From positions 287,525-351,524 of the forward strand of contig NZ_RCZE01000007.1 in the NCBI RefSeq assembly GCF_006438915.1: 64,000 bases of DNA. Direction: 5' to 3'. Source of the DNA: Pseudomonas arsenicoxydans. GTDB lineage: Bacteria > Pseudomonadota > Gammaproteobacteria > Pseudomonadales > Pseudomonadaceae. A model generated the notes under the pieces. That model did no database searches, was not told the origin of the DNA, and saw only the letters and a list, made by a program, of their open reading frames with translations. Position numbers and translations under genes: made by a program. Below are positions 1 to 8,172 of the stretch, in pieces. Within the stretch, counting starts at the first letter, position 1. Every line of letters starts with the position of its first letter.

Positions 1-47
1 AGCTGACGTCCTATCAAACCAGTACCGCCGGTCAGCAATATGTGCAT
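1..47 (-). CDS. TIGR01777/YfcH-like NAD-dependent epimerase, 5' end only
   Basis: The first 15 codons of a minus-strand gene run off the left edge. They read MHILLTGGTGLIGRQ, an N-terminal Rossmann nucleotide-binding motif (TGGTGLIG) of the extended SDR/epimerase family. The lack of residues before MHI and the neighbouring light-response genes suggest the TIGR01777 (YfcH) subfamily, which often sits beside phrB in Pseudomonas. It is transcribed divergently from the FAD oxidoreductase to the right, so the 196-bp gap may hold promoters for both. Only the start is visible, so substrate and length cannot be judged. Confidence 0.65.
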   Translation of the reverse strand, partial: MHILLTGGTGLIGRQ

Positions 48-172
48 GACTTCTTCCTCGCGTGGCGTTTAACCCTGATCACTAGTCTATTTTTATAAGC
101 AGGGATCTTTGGTATCGGGCAGGCTCTGTGTTTAACCATAGGCCAAGCTGTCAGATCGAGAACGCTAAAAGT

Positions 173-223
173 TATACCAAAAAACAATATTGTACAGGTT
201 TGAACCACGGCGTAGTCTGTACA
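173..223 (+). promoter_or_regulatory. PplR/LitR light-response operator with promoter
   Basis: TATACC (173-178), a 12-nt spacer, then TGTACA (191-196) matches the direct repeat T(G/A)TACA-N12-TGTA(C/T)A reported for Pseudomonas putida PplR1, with one mismatch. A further TGTACA lies at 218-223. A plausible sigma70 promoter, TTGTAC (190-195)-N17-TAGTCT (213-218), is interleaved with these half-sites, so binding would block RNA polymerase. It drives the FAD oxidoreductase at 244. The box is seen directly; the regulator identity is inferred. Confidence 0.7.
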
Positions 224-243
224 GAAAGGTAAACGAGGCCCCT

Positions 244-1230
244 ATGACTGTACCTATCGCAATCATCGGCACCGGCATCGCCGGGCTCTCAGCCGCGCAA
301 GCCCTGACAGATACAGGGCATGTCGTGCAACTTTTCGATAAAAGCCGCGGCAGTGGCGGACGCATGTCGAGCAAGCGCAGTGATGCAGGTGCTCTGGACA
401 TGGGGGCGCAATATTTCACTGCCCGCGACCGGCGCTTCGTCACCGAGGTCCAGCGTTGGCAAGCCAACGGCTGGGTCGCCGAATGGACGCCGCAGCTCTA
501 CACCTACCACGGCGGTCAGCTCAACCTGTCGCCGGACGAACAGACGCGCTGGGTCGGCACGCCACGCATGAGCGCCATCACCCGTGGCCTGCTCGGTGAC
601 CTGGAAGTGCAGTTCGCCTGCCGGATCACCGAGGTCTATCGCGGTGAAGAACACTGGCATCTGCAGGACGCCGAAGGTTTCACTCACGGTCCGTTCAGTC
701 ATGTGGTAATCGCCACGCCAGCGCCTCAAGCCACCGCATTGCTGGCCGCTGCCTCGAAGCTGGCAGGGGCCGCTGCCGGGGTAAAAATGGACCCGACCTG
801 GGCCGTAGCCCTGGCATTCGAAACGCCGCTGGATACGCCCATGGAAGGTTGTTTCGTACAAGACAGTCCACTCGACTGGCTGGCCCGCAACCGCAGCAAA
901 CCAGGTCGCGACAACACCATGGATACGTGGGTGCTGCACGCGACCAGCGCCTGGAGCCGGCAACATATCGACCTGTCCAAGGAAGCGGTGATCGAGCAAC
1001 TGCATGGCGCATTCGCCGAATTGCTGCACGATTCCATGCCCGCCCCGAGCTTCAGCCTCGCCCATCGCTGGCTCTATGCCCGCCCCGCCAGCAGCCATGA
1101 ATGGGGCGCGCTCGCCGACGCCGACCTGGGCCTGTATGTGTGCGGCGACTGGTGCTTGTCCGGGCGTGTCGAAGGCGCCTGGCTGAGCGGTCAGGAAGCT
1201 GCTCGCCGATTGCATGAACATTTGCAGTGA
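244..1230 (+). CDS. Renalase-like FAD-dependent oxidoreductase
   Basis: Predicted flavoprotein of 328 aa (COG3380-like, NAD(P)/FAD-dependent). The N-terminal dinucleotide motif IIGTGIAGLSAAQ (about residues 6-18) binds the ADP part of FAD. DMGAQYFTARD near residue 60 and the C-terminal CGDWCLSGRVEGAWLSG block are typical of this family and complete the flavin site. The ATG at 244 is chosen over an in-frame start at 190 because the Rossmann strand begins only a few residues after 244 and the upstream stretch overlaps the operator. It ends in a GTGA overlap with the next small gene. The PplR-type box upstream implies light induction. The natural substrate is unknown. Confidence 0.85.
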   Translation: MTVPIAIIGTGIAGLSAAQALTDTGHVVQLFDKSRGSGGRMSSKRSDAGALDMGAQYFTARDRRFVTEVQRWQANGWVAEWTPQLYTYHGGQLNLSPDEQTRWVGTPRMSAITRGLLGDLEVQFACRITEVYRGEEHWHLQDAEGFTHGPFSHVVIATPAPQATALLAAASKLAGAAAGVKMDPTWAVALAFETPLDTPMEGCFVQDSPLDWLARNRSKPGRDNTMDTWVLHATSAWSRQHIDLSKEAVIEQLHGAFAELLHDSMPAPSFSLAHRWLYARPASSHEWGALADADLGLYVCGDWCLSGRVEGAWLSGQEAARRLHEHLQ

Positions 1231-1442
1231 ACCGCATCAATCCGAGTAAATTGCTGCTGTCGAAGTGGACAGCAGCCCATCCGCTACACCGCGAAAAACA
1301 CTTTCTGGTGACCGAGGTATTCCGCGACGAGGAGGGCACGGTGCTGGAAGTTGAGTTACAGGCGGTGCTGACCCAGCGCAGTGAACGCCTCGATTGGCGA
1401 ACCCTCAAGAACAGCGACACCTGGCAATCGGGCTGGAAGTAG
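1227..1442 (+). CDS. TIGR02450-type small Trp-rich protein
   Basis: A 71-aa basic protein starting with GTG inside the stop of the FAD oxidoreductase (GTGA overlap), so translation is probably coupled. It has PSKLLLSKWTAAHP at the N-terminus and ends with DTWQSGWK; three tryptophans and the KLLxSKWTA signature fit the TIGR02450 family, often found next to photolyase or cryptochrome genes. No function is established. Linkage here to a light-responsive promoter supports a role in photoprotection or photolyase biology, but that is inference. Confidence 0.75.
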   Translation: MNRINPSKLLLSKWTAAHPLHREKHFLVTEVFRDEEGTVLEVELQAVLTQRSERLDWRTLKNSDTWQSGWK

Positions 1443-1455
1443 ATCCACAAAAACT

Positions 1456-1530
1456 TATACAAACAATTTGACTTGTACACCTTTGAATCTATGATGAAGA
1501 CTATGTTGTACAGAGACCAGATTCTGTACA
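1456..1530 (+). promoter_or_regulatory. Double PplR/LitR operator flanking the promoter of the phrB operon
   Basis: There are two exact matches to T(G/A)TACA-N12-TGTA(C/T)A: TATACA (1456-1461) with TGTACA (1474-1479), and TGTACA (1507-1512) with TGTACA (1525-1530), each separated by exactly 12 nt. A strong sigma70 promoter lies between them: TTGACT (1468-1473), 16 bp, TATGAT (1490-1495). The first box overlaps the -35 and the second lies just downstream of the expected start, a classic repression geometry. It controls the operon beginning at 1553, which encodes a LitR-type regulator, so autoregulation is expected. Confidence 0.85.
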
Positions 1531-1552
1531 AGTTTAGATTCGAGGTGCTTCG

Positions 1553-2515
1553 ATGCGCAACCAGCCAGCGACCCGACCGAAAATCGCTATCAGCGCCTGC
1601 CTGATGGGCGCCGAGGTTCGCTATAACGGCGGGCACAAGGAATCACGCCTGTGCAGTCGCACCCTCTCTGACCACTTCGATTTTGTCCCGGTATGCCCGG
1701 AAGTTGCCATCGGCCTCGGCATTCCCCGAGAGCCAATCCGCTTGGTGGGCGACCCGCAACATCCGCAAGCAGTCGGCAGTGTTCACGCCGAGCTTAATGT
1801 CACCCGGCAGCTCACCGAGTACGGGCAGACAATGGCGGGTCAGTTGAGCGACATTTGCGGCTACATCTTTATGCAAAAGTCCCCTTCCTGTGGCCTGGAA
1901 CGAGTGAAGGTTTACCTGGCCAACGGCGTACCGGCAGAAGGCGGCGGACGAGGCCTCTATGCCCAGGCGTTCTGTGCGCTGCACCCTGACCTGCCCGTAG
2001 AAGAAGACGGCCGACTCAACGACCCGGTGCTGCGGGAAAACTTCCTCACGCGCGTGTTTGCCTACAGTGCCTGGCAGCAATTGCTGCAAAAAGGCCTGAC
2101 CCGCCGCGACCTTACCGAATTCCACTCGCGCTACAAATATCTGCTGATGGCGCACAACCCGGTGCAATACAAAGCCCTGGGCAGTTTGCTGGGCAATATG
2201 GGCCAGACCGATCCCAATGAACTCGGCCCGCGATATTTCAGCGAACTGATGGCGGCCTTGAAAAAATGCGCCACACGGCGCACCCATACCAACGTCCTGC
2301 AACACATCAGCGGCTACCTCAAGCAAGTCATCAGTCCTGAAGACAAACAGGAAATGCAACATGTCATCGGCCAGTACCGCCAAGGCATCGTGCCGCTGGT
2401 GGTGCCATTGACCCTGCTCAAGCACTACTTCCGTCAGCACCCGGATCCCTACATTGCGCAACAGGTTTACCTGCAACCGCACCCGGAAAACCTCAGTCTG
2501 CGAAACGCGATCTAA
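1553..2515 (+). CDS. DUF523 and DUF1722 domain protein (YbgA-like)
   Basis: A 320-aa two-domain protein. The N-terminal DUF523 half (about 10-150) carries SACLMGAEVRYNGGHK and the KSPSCGLERVKVY segment, whose conserved cysteines suggest metal or Fe-S binding. The C-terminal DUF1722 half (about 190-310) contains the family-typical LMAHNP and GYLK regions. The ATG at 1553 is the first after the double light-response operator. Its TAATG stop/start overlap with the MerR gene makes it the first gene of a nine-gene operon. The family often neighbours photolyase; the biochemical role is unknown. Confidence 0.88.
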   Translation: MRNQPATRPKIAISACLMGAEVRYNGGHKESRLCSRTLSDHFDFVPVCPEVAIGLGIPREPIRLVGDPQHPQAVGSVHAELNVTRQLTEYGQTMAGQLSDICGYIFMQKSPSCGLERVKVYLANGVPAEGGGRGLYAQAFCALHPDLPVEEDGRLNDPVLRENFLTRVFAYSAWQQLLQKGLTRRDLTEFHSRYKYLLMAHNPVQYKALGSLLGNMGQTDPNELGPRYFSELMAALKKCATRRTHTNVLQHISGYLKQVISPEDKQEMQHVIGQYRQGIVPLVVPLTLLKHYFRQHPDPYIAQQVYLQPHPENLSLRNAI

Positions 2516-3456
2516 TGAAAACCCAACTCGACACCAGCGCCAGCGAAGACCTCGGCGACGACTTTAAAAAGGCGCTGGACGACGGCTGGTTACCGATCCG
2601 CGAGGTGGCGCGCCAGACCGGTGTCAACGCCGTGACACTGCGCGCCTGGGAACGGCGCTATGGCCTGGTCGTGCCACATCGCACACCCAAGGGCCATCGG
2701 CTGTTCTCTGCCGAACACGTTCAACGCATCCTGACGATCCTCACGTGGCTCAACCGCGGTGTGGCCGTCAGCCAGGTCAAGCAGTTGCTGGACACGCCGC
2801 AAGCGTTTAGCGAACCCGTTGAAAACGATTGGCAGGTGTTGCGCCAGACGCTGCTGCACGCGGTGTCGCACCTGAACGAACGCACCCTCGATGACACCGT
2901 CAATCAAGCCATGGCGCTGTACCCACCGCGCACCTTATGCGAACTCTTGTTGATGCCGTTGCTGGCCGAACTGGACCAACGCTGGCAGGGCCAATTCGGT
3001 GCGCAGATGGAGCGGGCGTTCTTTTATTCCTGGTTGCGCAGCAAATTCGGCGCACGCATCTACCATAACAACCGTCAGCTGCGCGCCGCGCCCCTGCTGC
3101 TGATCAATCACTCGGATGTGCCACTGGAACCTCATTTGTGGCTCACCGCGTGGTTGATCAGCAGCGCCGATTGTCCGGTGGAGGTGTTCGACTGGCCTTT
3201 ACCCGCCGGCGAGCTCGCGATGGCGGTCGATCACCTGCAAGCCCGCGGCGTACTGCTGTATTCCAGCAAAGCCATAAATCTTTCGCAGCTGCCGAAACTA
3301 CTGAATGGAGTCAGTTGCCCAAAAATGATTGCCGGACCAACGGTATGCATCCACCACGCCGAGTTGTCCGTAAGAACGACTGAGATCGCTGATTTGTCCT
3401 TCGCCGAAGACCCGTTATCGGCGCATCAGGACCTGGTTCAGCGTGGGCTAATTTAA
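2515..3456 (+). CDS. MerR-family LitR/CarH-type light-response regulator (PplR-like)
   Basis: A 313-aa repressor-like protein. A MerR winged HTH covers about 25-72 (PIREVARQTGVNAVTLRAWE; RRYGLVVPHRTPKGHRLFS). The rest resembles the four-helix plus Rossmann cobalamin-binding module of LitR/CarH. The B12 sites look degraded: the E/DxHxxG motif is represented by E205-P-H207-L-W-L without the glycine, and the W-x9-EH capping motif appears as W157...E166-R167. This fits class II LitR (P. putida PplR), reported to act with LOV photoreceptors and not to require B12. It is co-transcribed with phrB and preceded by its own predicted operators. Confidence 0.85.
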   Translation: MKTQLDTSASEDLGDDFKKALDDGWLPIREVARQTGVNAVTLRAWERRYGLVVPHRTPKGHRLFSAEHVQRILTILTWLNRGVAVSQVKQLLDTPQAFSEPVENDWQVLRQTLLHAVSHLNERTLDDTVNQAMALYPPRTLCELLLMPLLAELDQRWQGQFGAQMERAFFYSWLRSKFGARIYHNNRQLRAAPLLLINHSDVPLEPHLWLTAWLISSADCPVEVFDWPLPAGELAMAVDHLQARGVLLYSSKAINLSQLPKLLNGVSCPKMIAGPTVCIHHAELSVRTTEIADLSFAEDPLSAHQDLVQRGLI

Positions 3457-3476
3457 TGAAACGTGCGGACTCCACC

Positions 3477-4922
3477 ATGCAATTGATCTGGCTGCGCAGC
3501 GATTTGCGCGTACTCGACAACACCGCCCTCGCGGCCGCCACAGCGCGCGGCCCAACAGTGGCGGTGTATCTGCTGAGTCCGGAGCAGTGGCTGGAACACG
3601 ATGATGCACCGTGCAAAGTGGATTTCTGGCTGCGCAATCTGAAGGAGTTGAGCCGCGCGTTGGCCAAACTGAACATCCCGTTGTTGATCCGCATGGCATC
3701 GCGCTGGGATGAGGCGCCGGCAGTGCTGCTCGACCTGTGCCAGCAGTTGAAGATCGACGCCGTGCACGTCAACGAGGAGTACGGCGTTCACGAGAGCAGT
3801 CGTGATACAGCGGTCGCCGAAACGCTGAAGGCCCAAGGCATCGGCTTCTATAGTTACCTCGATCAGTTGCTGTTCAAACCCGGCACCGTGCTGACCAGGA
3901 CCAATACTTACTTTCAGGTCTTCAGTCAGTTCCGCAAGGTCTGCTACGACAGATTGCGTGGATCCCTGCCGAGCCTGATCGCTGCGCCTGCTATCCAGGC
4001 GCCGTTGGCAATCAGCAGCGACACCCTTCCATCAAACGTTGAAGGCTTCGAAACGCCGAGCGAAAGCCTGCGCACACTCTGGCCCGCCGGAGAAGCCGAA
4101 GCCCGACGCCGCCTCAACACGTTCGCCGACGCCCAGATCGACTACTACAAGGATGAACGCGACTTCCCGGCCAAGCCCGGCACCAGCCAGCTCTCGGCCT
4201 ATCTCGCCGCCGGAGTGATTTCCCCGCGCCAATGCCTGCACGCCGCCCTGCAAACCAATCAGGGCGAGTTCGACAGCGGCAAGGTCGGTGCTGTCACCTG
4301 GATCAATGAATTGCTCTGGCGTGAGTTCTACAAACATATCCTGGTGGGTTACCCGCGGGTCTCGCGCCATCGCGCCTTCCGCCCGGAAACCGAGGCCCTG
4401 GCGTGGCGCAACGCACCGGAAGATCTGCTGGCCTGGCAAGAAGCCCGCACCGGCCTGCCGATCATCGACGCGGCCATGCGTCAATTGCTTGAGACCGGCT
4501 GGATGCACAACCGGCTGCGCATGGTGGTGGCGATGTTCCTGACCAAGAACCTGCTGATCGACTGGCGTGAAGGCGAGCGCTTTTTCATGCGGCACTTGAT
4601 CGACGGCGACCTGGCGGCGAACAACGGGGGCTGGCAATGGAGCTCGTCCACCGGCACCGATTCGGCGCCCTACTTCCGGATTTTCAACCCGCAGAGCCAG
4701 TCGGAGAAATTCGACGCCGAAGGCCTGTTCATCAAACAATGGCTGCCAGAACTGGCCGGGCTCGATAAAAAGGAAGTTCACAACCCGGCCAACCTCGGCG
4801 GACTGTTCGGCGTGGCGGATTATCCATCGCCGATCGTCAATCTGAGTACGTCCCGACAACGGGCGCTGGCCGCGTTCAAGGATCTGCCATCGCGGCAGCA
4901 AGCAGGCGATTTCCATGAGTGA
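3477..4922 (+). CDS. phrB: Deoxyribodipyrimidine photolyase
   Basis: A class I CPD photolyase of 481 aa that uses blue/near-UV light to split cyclobutane pyrimidine dimers. The N-terminal antenna-binding Rossmann domain begins IWLRSDLRVLDNTAL. The C-terminal FAD-binding helical domain contains TSQLSAYLAAGVISPRQC, WINELLWREFYKHIL, DAAMRQLLETGWMHNRLRM and the cluster DLAANNGGWQWSSSTGTD that lines the flavin. The start at 3477 (MQLIWLR) matches homologues; a TAATG-coupled start at 3456 would add seven residues. It is the third gene of the light operon and overlaps the next gene by 8 bp. Confidence 0.96.
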   Translation: MQLIWLRSDLRVLDNTALAAATARGPTVAVYLLSPEQWLEHDDAPCKVDFWLRNLKELSRALAKLNIPLLIRMASRWDEAPAVLLDLCQQLKIDAVHVNEEYGVHESSRDTAVAETLKAQGIGFYSYLDQLLFKPGTVLTRTNTYFQVFSQFRKVCYDRLRGSLPSLIAAPAIQAPLAISSDTLPSNVEGFETPSESLRTLWPAGEAEARRRLNTFADAQIDYYKDERDFPAKPGTSQLSAYLAAGVISPRQCLHAALQTNQGEFDSGKVGAVTWINELLWREFYKHILVGYPRVSRHRAFRPETEALAWRNAPEDLLAWQEARTGLPIIDAAMRQLLETGWMHNRLRMVVAMFLTKNLLIDWREGERFFMRHLIDGDLAANNGGWQWSSSTGTDSAPYFRIFNPQSQSEKFDAEGLFIKQWLPELAGLDKKEVHNPANLGGLFGVADYPSPIVNLSTSRQRALAAFKDLPSRQQAGDFHE

Positions 4923-5337
4923 TTTCCTGCGGCGTTTTGCACAGCAGTTTGCGACCTTGGACAAGGACAATCTGCAGTACCTCAATCAGCTCTACAGCCA
5001 TGATGTGCACTTCACCGATCCGCTGCATGAAGTACAGGGTCTGGTGCAACTGCGCAGCTACTTCACCGAGCTCTATACCAATGTCAGCGATCTGCGTTTC
5101 GACTTTCACGGTTTCGACCAGATCCGTGAAGGCGAAGGCTATCTGCGCTGGGTCATGAGTTACCGCCACCCGCGCCTGGCCAACGGTCAATTGATACGCG
5201 TGGAAGGTTGCTCGCACCTGCTTTGGCGCGACAAGGTTTATCGGCATCGGGACTACTTCGATGCCGGCGCGCTGATTTACGAACATTTACCCGTACTGGG
5301 TCGGGCAATTGCCTGGCTGAAAAGGAGAATGGGATGA
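4915..5337 (+). CDS. NTF2/SnoaL-like protein
   Basis: A 140-aa cone-fold (SnoaL/NTF2-like) protein. The pattern FAQQFATLDKDNLQYLNQLY followed by HDVHFTDPLHEVQG and the later FDGFD/W-rich strands are typical of small nuclear-transport-factor-2-like enzymes or ligand-binding proteins. It starts inside the last codons of phrB (8-bp overlap) and its 3' end overlaps the SDR start by 4 bp, so it is co-translated with both. No catalytic residues can be assigned from sequence. A role with the neighbouring SDR in lipid or pigment modification is possible. Confidence 0.82.
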   Translation: MSDFLRRFAQQFATLDKDNLQYLNQLYSHDVHFTDPLHEVQGLVQLRSYFTELYTNVSDLRFDFHGFDQIREGEGYLRWVMSYRHPRLANGQLIRVEGCSHLLWRDKVYRHRDYFDAGALIYEHLPVLGRAIAWLKRRMG

Positions 5338-6116
5338 GCCTCGCCTCTCCACGGCGTTACTGGTTGACCGGCGCCAGCAGCGGTATTGGCGCTTCGCTGG
5401 CCGAAGAAATACTCAAGTCCGGCGCTCACGTGGCCGTCAGTTCACGCTCGACAGCCGTGCTGAAGGTTTTGTCTCAGCGCTACCCCGGACAAGTGCTGGT
5501 GGTGCCCGGTGACCTGACCAATAGCCAGCGGGTGCGTGAAATCGGTGAGCAGATTGCACAAGACTGGGGTTCGCTGGACACGGTTATTCTCAACGCAGGC
5601 ACCTGCGAATACGTGGACGTCAAGCAATTTGATTCATCGATTGTCGAACACGTGGTGCGCACCAATCTGCTCGCCAGCGCCTACTGCATCGAGGCGGCGT
5701 TACCATTGCTGCGCAAAGGCACCGCGCCGCACCTGGTGACCGTCGCGAGCTCCGTTACGTACTTGCCACTGCCGCGCGCCGAAGCCTATGGCGCGTCGAA
5801 GGCGGGGCTACGTTACCTGTTTGAATCGCTGCGCATTGATCTCTCGCCGGAAGGCATCGAAGTCACTATCGTCAGCCCGGGCTTCGTCGAGACACCGCTG
5901 ACGGCCAAGAATGATTTCCCGATGCCGCTCAGTTGGCCGGTGGGTAAAGCGGCCCGGCATATTTTCGCCAAACTCAAGAACCGGCCATTGGAAATCGCGT
6001 TTCCGGGCCTGTTCATGGCGGCGCTGTGGCCGCTGTCGAAAATGCCCAACGCGGTGCAACTGGCCATCGGCAAACGCATGGTACGCAGCCCTGCGCCGAT
6101 CCAGGATCTACCGTGA
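5334..6116 (+). CDS. Short-chain dehydrogenase/reductase
   Basis: A 260-aa classical SDR using NAD(P)(H). TGASSGIGASLAEEI (about 11-25) is the TGxxxGxG cofactor motif, LNAGTCEYVD the NNAG-like motif, and VTVASS...YGASK the catalytic Ser, Tyr and Lys. The ATG at 5334 is preceded by AAAGGAG at good spacing, which rejects the longer in-frame start at 5208. It overlaps the NTF2-like gene by 4 bp and shares GTGA with the following FAD enzyme. Position beside an amine oxidase-like flavoprotein and a lipid methyltransferase suggests membrane lipid chemistry; substrate unknown. Confidence 0.9.
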   Translation: MSLASPRRYWLTGASSGIGASLAEEILKSGAHVAVSSRSTAVLKVLSQRYPGQVLVVPGDLTNSQRVREIGEQIAQDWGSLDTVILNAGTCEYVDVKQFDSSIVEHVVRTNLLASAYCIEAALPLLRKGTAPHLVTVASSVTYLPLPRAEAYGASKAGLRYLFESLRIDLSPEGIEVTIVSPGFVETPLTAKNDFPMPLSWPVGKAARHIFAKLKNRPLEIAFPGLFMAALWPLSKMPNAVQLAIGKRMVRSPAPIQDLP

Positions 6117-7360
6117 ATATCGCCATCATCGGCAGCGGTATCTCGGGGTTGACCTGCGCGTACCTGCTTAATCGCAGGCATGCGATCACCCTGTTCGAGG
6201 CCGGCGACCGGGCGGGTGGTCACACCCACACGGTCGACGTGTCGGTCGATGGCCAGCGCTATGCGGTAGACACCGGTTTCATCGTCTTCAACGACAGGAC
6301 CTACCCGAATTTCATCCGCCTGCTCGGCCAGCTCGGGGTGGGTTTCAAACCGACTGAAATGAGTTTCTCGGTGACGGACCCGGACACCGGTCTTGAGTAC
6401 AACGGCAATAACCTGAACAGCCTGTTCGCCCAACGCCGTAACCTGTTGTCGCCAGGATTCTGGGGCATGTTGCGCGACATTCTGCGCTTCAATAAAGAAG
6501 CCCAGCGCGACCTGGCGCAAGGTCACATCACCGCCGACACCACGCTGGACGATTACTTGAAGGCCGGCAACTACGGCGAGCGCTTTATCCTGCATTACAT
6601 CGTGCCAATGGGGGCGGCGATCTGGTCGATGTCCATGGCGGACATGCTCGGTTTCCCATTGCAGTTTTTTGTGCGGTTTTTCAAGAATCACGGGCTGCTG
6701 TCCATCAGCAATCGCCCGCAATGGTGCGTGATTGAAGGCGGTTCCAATGCCTACGTGGGACCACTGACCGCCTCATTTCGCGAAAAGATTCGTCTCAACT
6801 GCCCAGTGACGCGCGTCGAGCGCGATGACGCAGGCGTGGTTATCCACAGTGCCGCTGGCAGCGAACGCTTCGATAAAGTCGTGTTCGCTTGCCACAGCGA
6901 TCAGGCATTGAAACTGTTGGCCCGGCCGAGCGATGCCGAACGGTCGATCCTCGGTGCCCTGCCCTACGCCGATAACGAAGTGGTGCTGCACACTGACACG
7001 CGTTTGCTGCCGGTACGCAAACGGGCCTGGGCCAGCTGGAATTACCGCCTAGGGGGCTCCGGTCACACACTGGCCGCAGTCACCTACGACATGAACATCC
7101 TGCAAGGTTTGCAGAGCGATACCACGTTCTGCGTCAGCCTCAACCAAAGCGCTGGCATCAGCCCTGACAAGGTGCTCGGCACCTTCACCTACGCCCATCC
7201 GCAATACAGCCTGACCGCCGTCGTCGCGCAAGGTCGCTGGGATGAACTGGATGGCGCGCAACATAGCCATTTTTGCGGCGCTTATTGGGCCAACGGTTTC
7301 CATGAGGACGGCGTGGTCAGCGCCTTGCGAGTCGCCCGCTCCTTAGGAGAAGTTCTGTGA
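6113..7360 (+). CDS. FAD-dependent amine oxidase-like/desaturase-like flavoprotein
   Basis: A 415-aa NAD(P)/FAD-binding protein (COG2907 type). It opens with NIAIIGSGISGLTCAYLL, then FEAGDRAGGHTHTVDV and DTGFIVFNDRTYPNF, the FAD-binding and substrate-side motifs of this group; NGFHEDGVVSALRVARSL closes the flavin site. It starts with GTG overlapping the SDR stop and its 3' end overlaps the DUF1365 gene (GTGA). The gene trio flavoprotein-DUF1365-Cfa-like methyltransferase is widely conserved and in some bacteria is linked to furan or branched fatty acid synthesis under photo-oxidative stress. Desaturation of an acyl chain is an inferred role. Confidence 0.88.
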   Translation: MNIAIIGSGISGLTCAYLLNRRHAITLFEAGDRAGGHTHTVDVSVDGQRYAVDTGFIVFNDRTYPNFIRLLGQLGVGFKPTEMSFSVTDPDTGLEYNGNNLNSLFAQRRNLLSPGFWGMLRDILRFNKEAQRDLAQGHITADTTLDDYLKAGNYGERFILHYIVPMGAAIWSMSMADMLGFPLQFFVRFFKNHGLLSISNRPQWCVIEGGSNAYVGPLTASFREKIRLNCPVTRVERDDAGVVIHSAAGSERFDKVVFACHSDQALKLLARPSDAERSILGALPYADNEVVLHTDTRLLPVRKRAWASWNYRLGGSGHTLAAVTYDMNILQGLQSDTTFCVSLNQSAGISPDKVLGTFTYAHPQYSLTAVVAQGRWDELDGAQHSHFCGAYWANGFHEDGVVSALRVARSLGEVL

Positions 7361-8172
7361 ACAGCGCCCTTTACAGCGGCTGGATCGCCCACCGGCGGTT
7401 TGCCCCAAGGCACCACGAATTCCGCTATCGGGTCGGCCTGCTGTACCTGGACCTCGACGAGCAAGACACCGTGCTCAGGTTGTCGCCCCTGTGCGGCACC
7501 AGCCGTTTTGCGCCCTTCTCGTTTCGCGAAACGGACTACCTGAAAACCTTTACCGGCCAGGGCATGCGCCTGATCGACGCGGTCCGCCAGCAAGTGTGCG
7601 AAGCCATCGGCCATGCGCCGCAAGGTTCGATCTGCCTGCTGACTCAAGCGCGCAGTTGGGGCCTGGCGTTCAACCCGGTGAGTTTCTTCTACTGCCATGA
7701 AGCCGATGGGCAGTTGGCGGCGATCGTCTGCGAAGTCACCAACACGCCATGGCGAGAACGCTACCTCTATGTGCTGCCCGCGCGCTCGCCGGTGAACCTG
7801 CTCGATTTCCATCAGCACTTCGTCGTGGCCAAGGCGTTTCATGTGTCGCCGTTTTTGCCCCGGGATCTCGAATACCGGATGAGTTTCAGCCCTGTCGCCA
7901 ACAAGCTCGGGGTACACATGGCGGACTGGCAGGGCGACCTGAAACTGTTCGATGCCACGCTCAACCTGCAGCGCGAAGCCCTCGACCGCAGCAGCCTGCA
8001 CCGATACCTGCGGCAGTTTCCGTGGATGACTGCAAAAACCTGCCTGGCGATTTACTGGCAGGCCTTGCGCCTGTTGCTCAAACGCGCCCCGATCTTTGCT
8101 CATCGAGCTGCCGACGGCAGCTTTCGAACCGCCACAGTTCCCTCCAAGGATCGCCGTCATGAAGTCCTCTAG
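7357..8172 (+). CDS. DUF1365 domain protein
   Basis: A 271-aa DUF1365 protein. Typical blocks are present: the N-terminal SGWIAHRRFAPRHHEFRY, the YLDLDE segment, LTQARSWGLAFNPVSFFYC, and AKAFHVSPFLPRDLEYRM. The GTG start at 7357 has a TAGGAG Shine-Dalgarno 8 nt upstream and overlaps the preceding stop. The family always travels with the amine oxidase-like and Cfa-like genes found on either side here, so it most likely acts in the same lipid-modification pathway, but no reaction is established. The 3' end overlaps the methyltransferase gene by 14 bp. Confidence 0.9.
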   Translation: MNSALYSGWIAHRRFAPRHHEFRYRVGLLYLDLDEQDTVLRLSPLCGTSRFAPFSFRETDYLKTFTGQGMRLIDAVRQQVCEAIGHAPQGSICLLTQARSWGLAFNPVSFFYCHEADGQLAAIVCEVTNTPWRERYLYVLPARSPVNLLDFHQHFVVAKAFHVSPFLPRDLEYRMSFSPVANKLGVHMADWQGDLKLFDATLNLQREALDRSSLHRYLRQFPWMTAKTCLAIYWQALRLLLKRAPIFAHRAADGSFRTATVPSKDRRHEVL

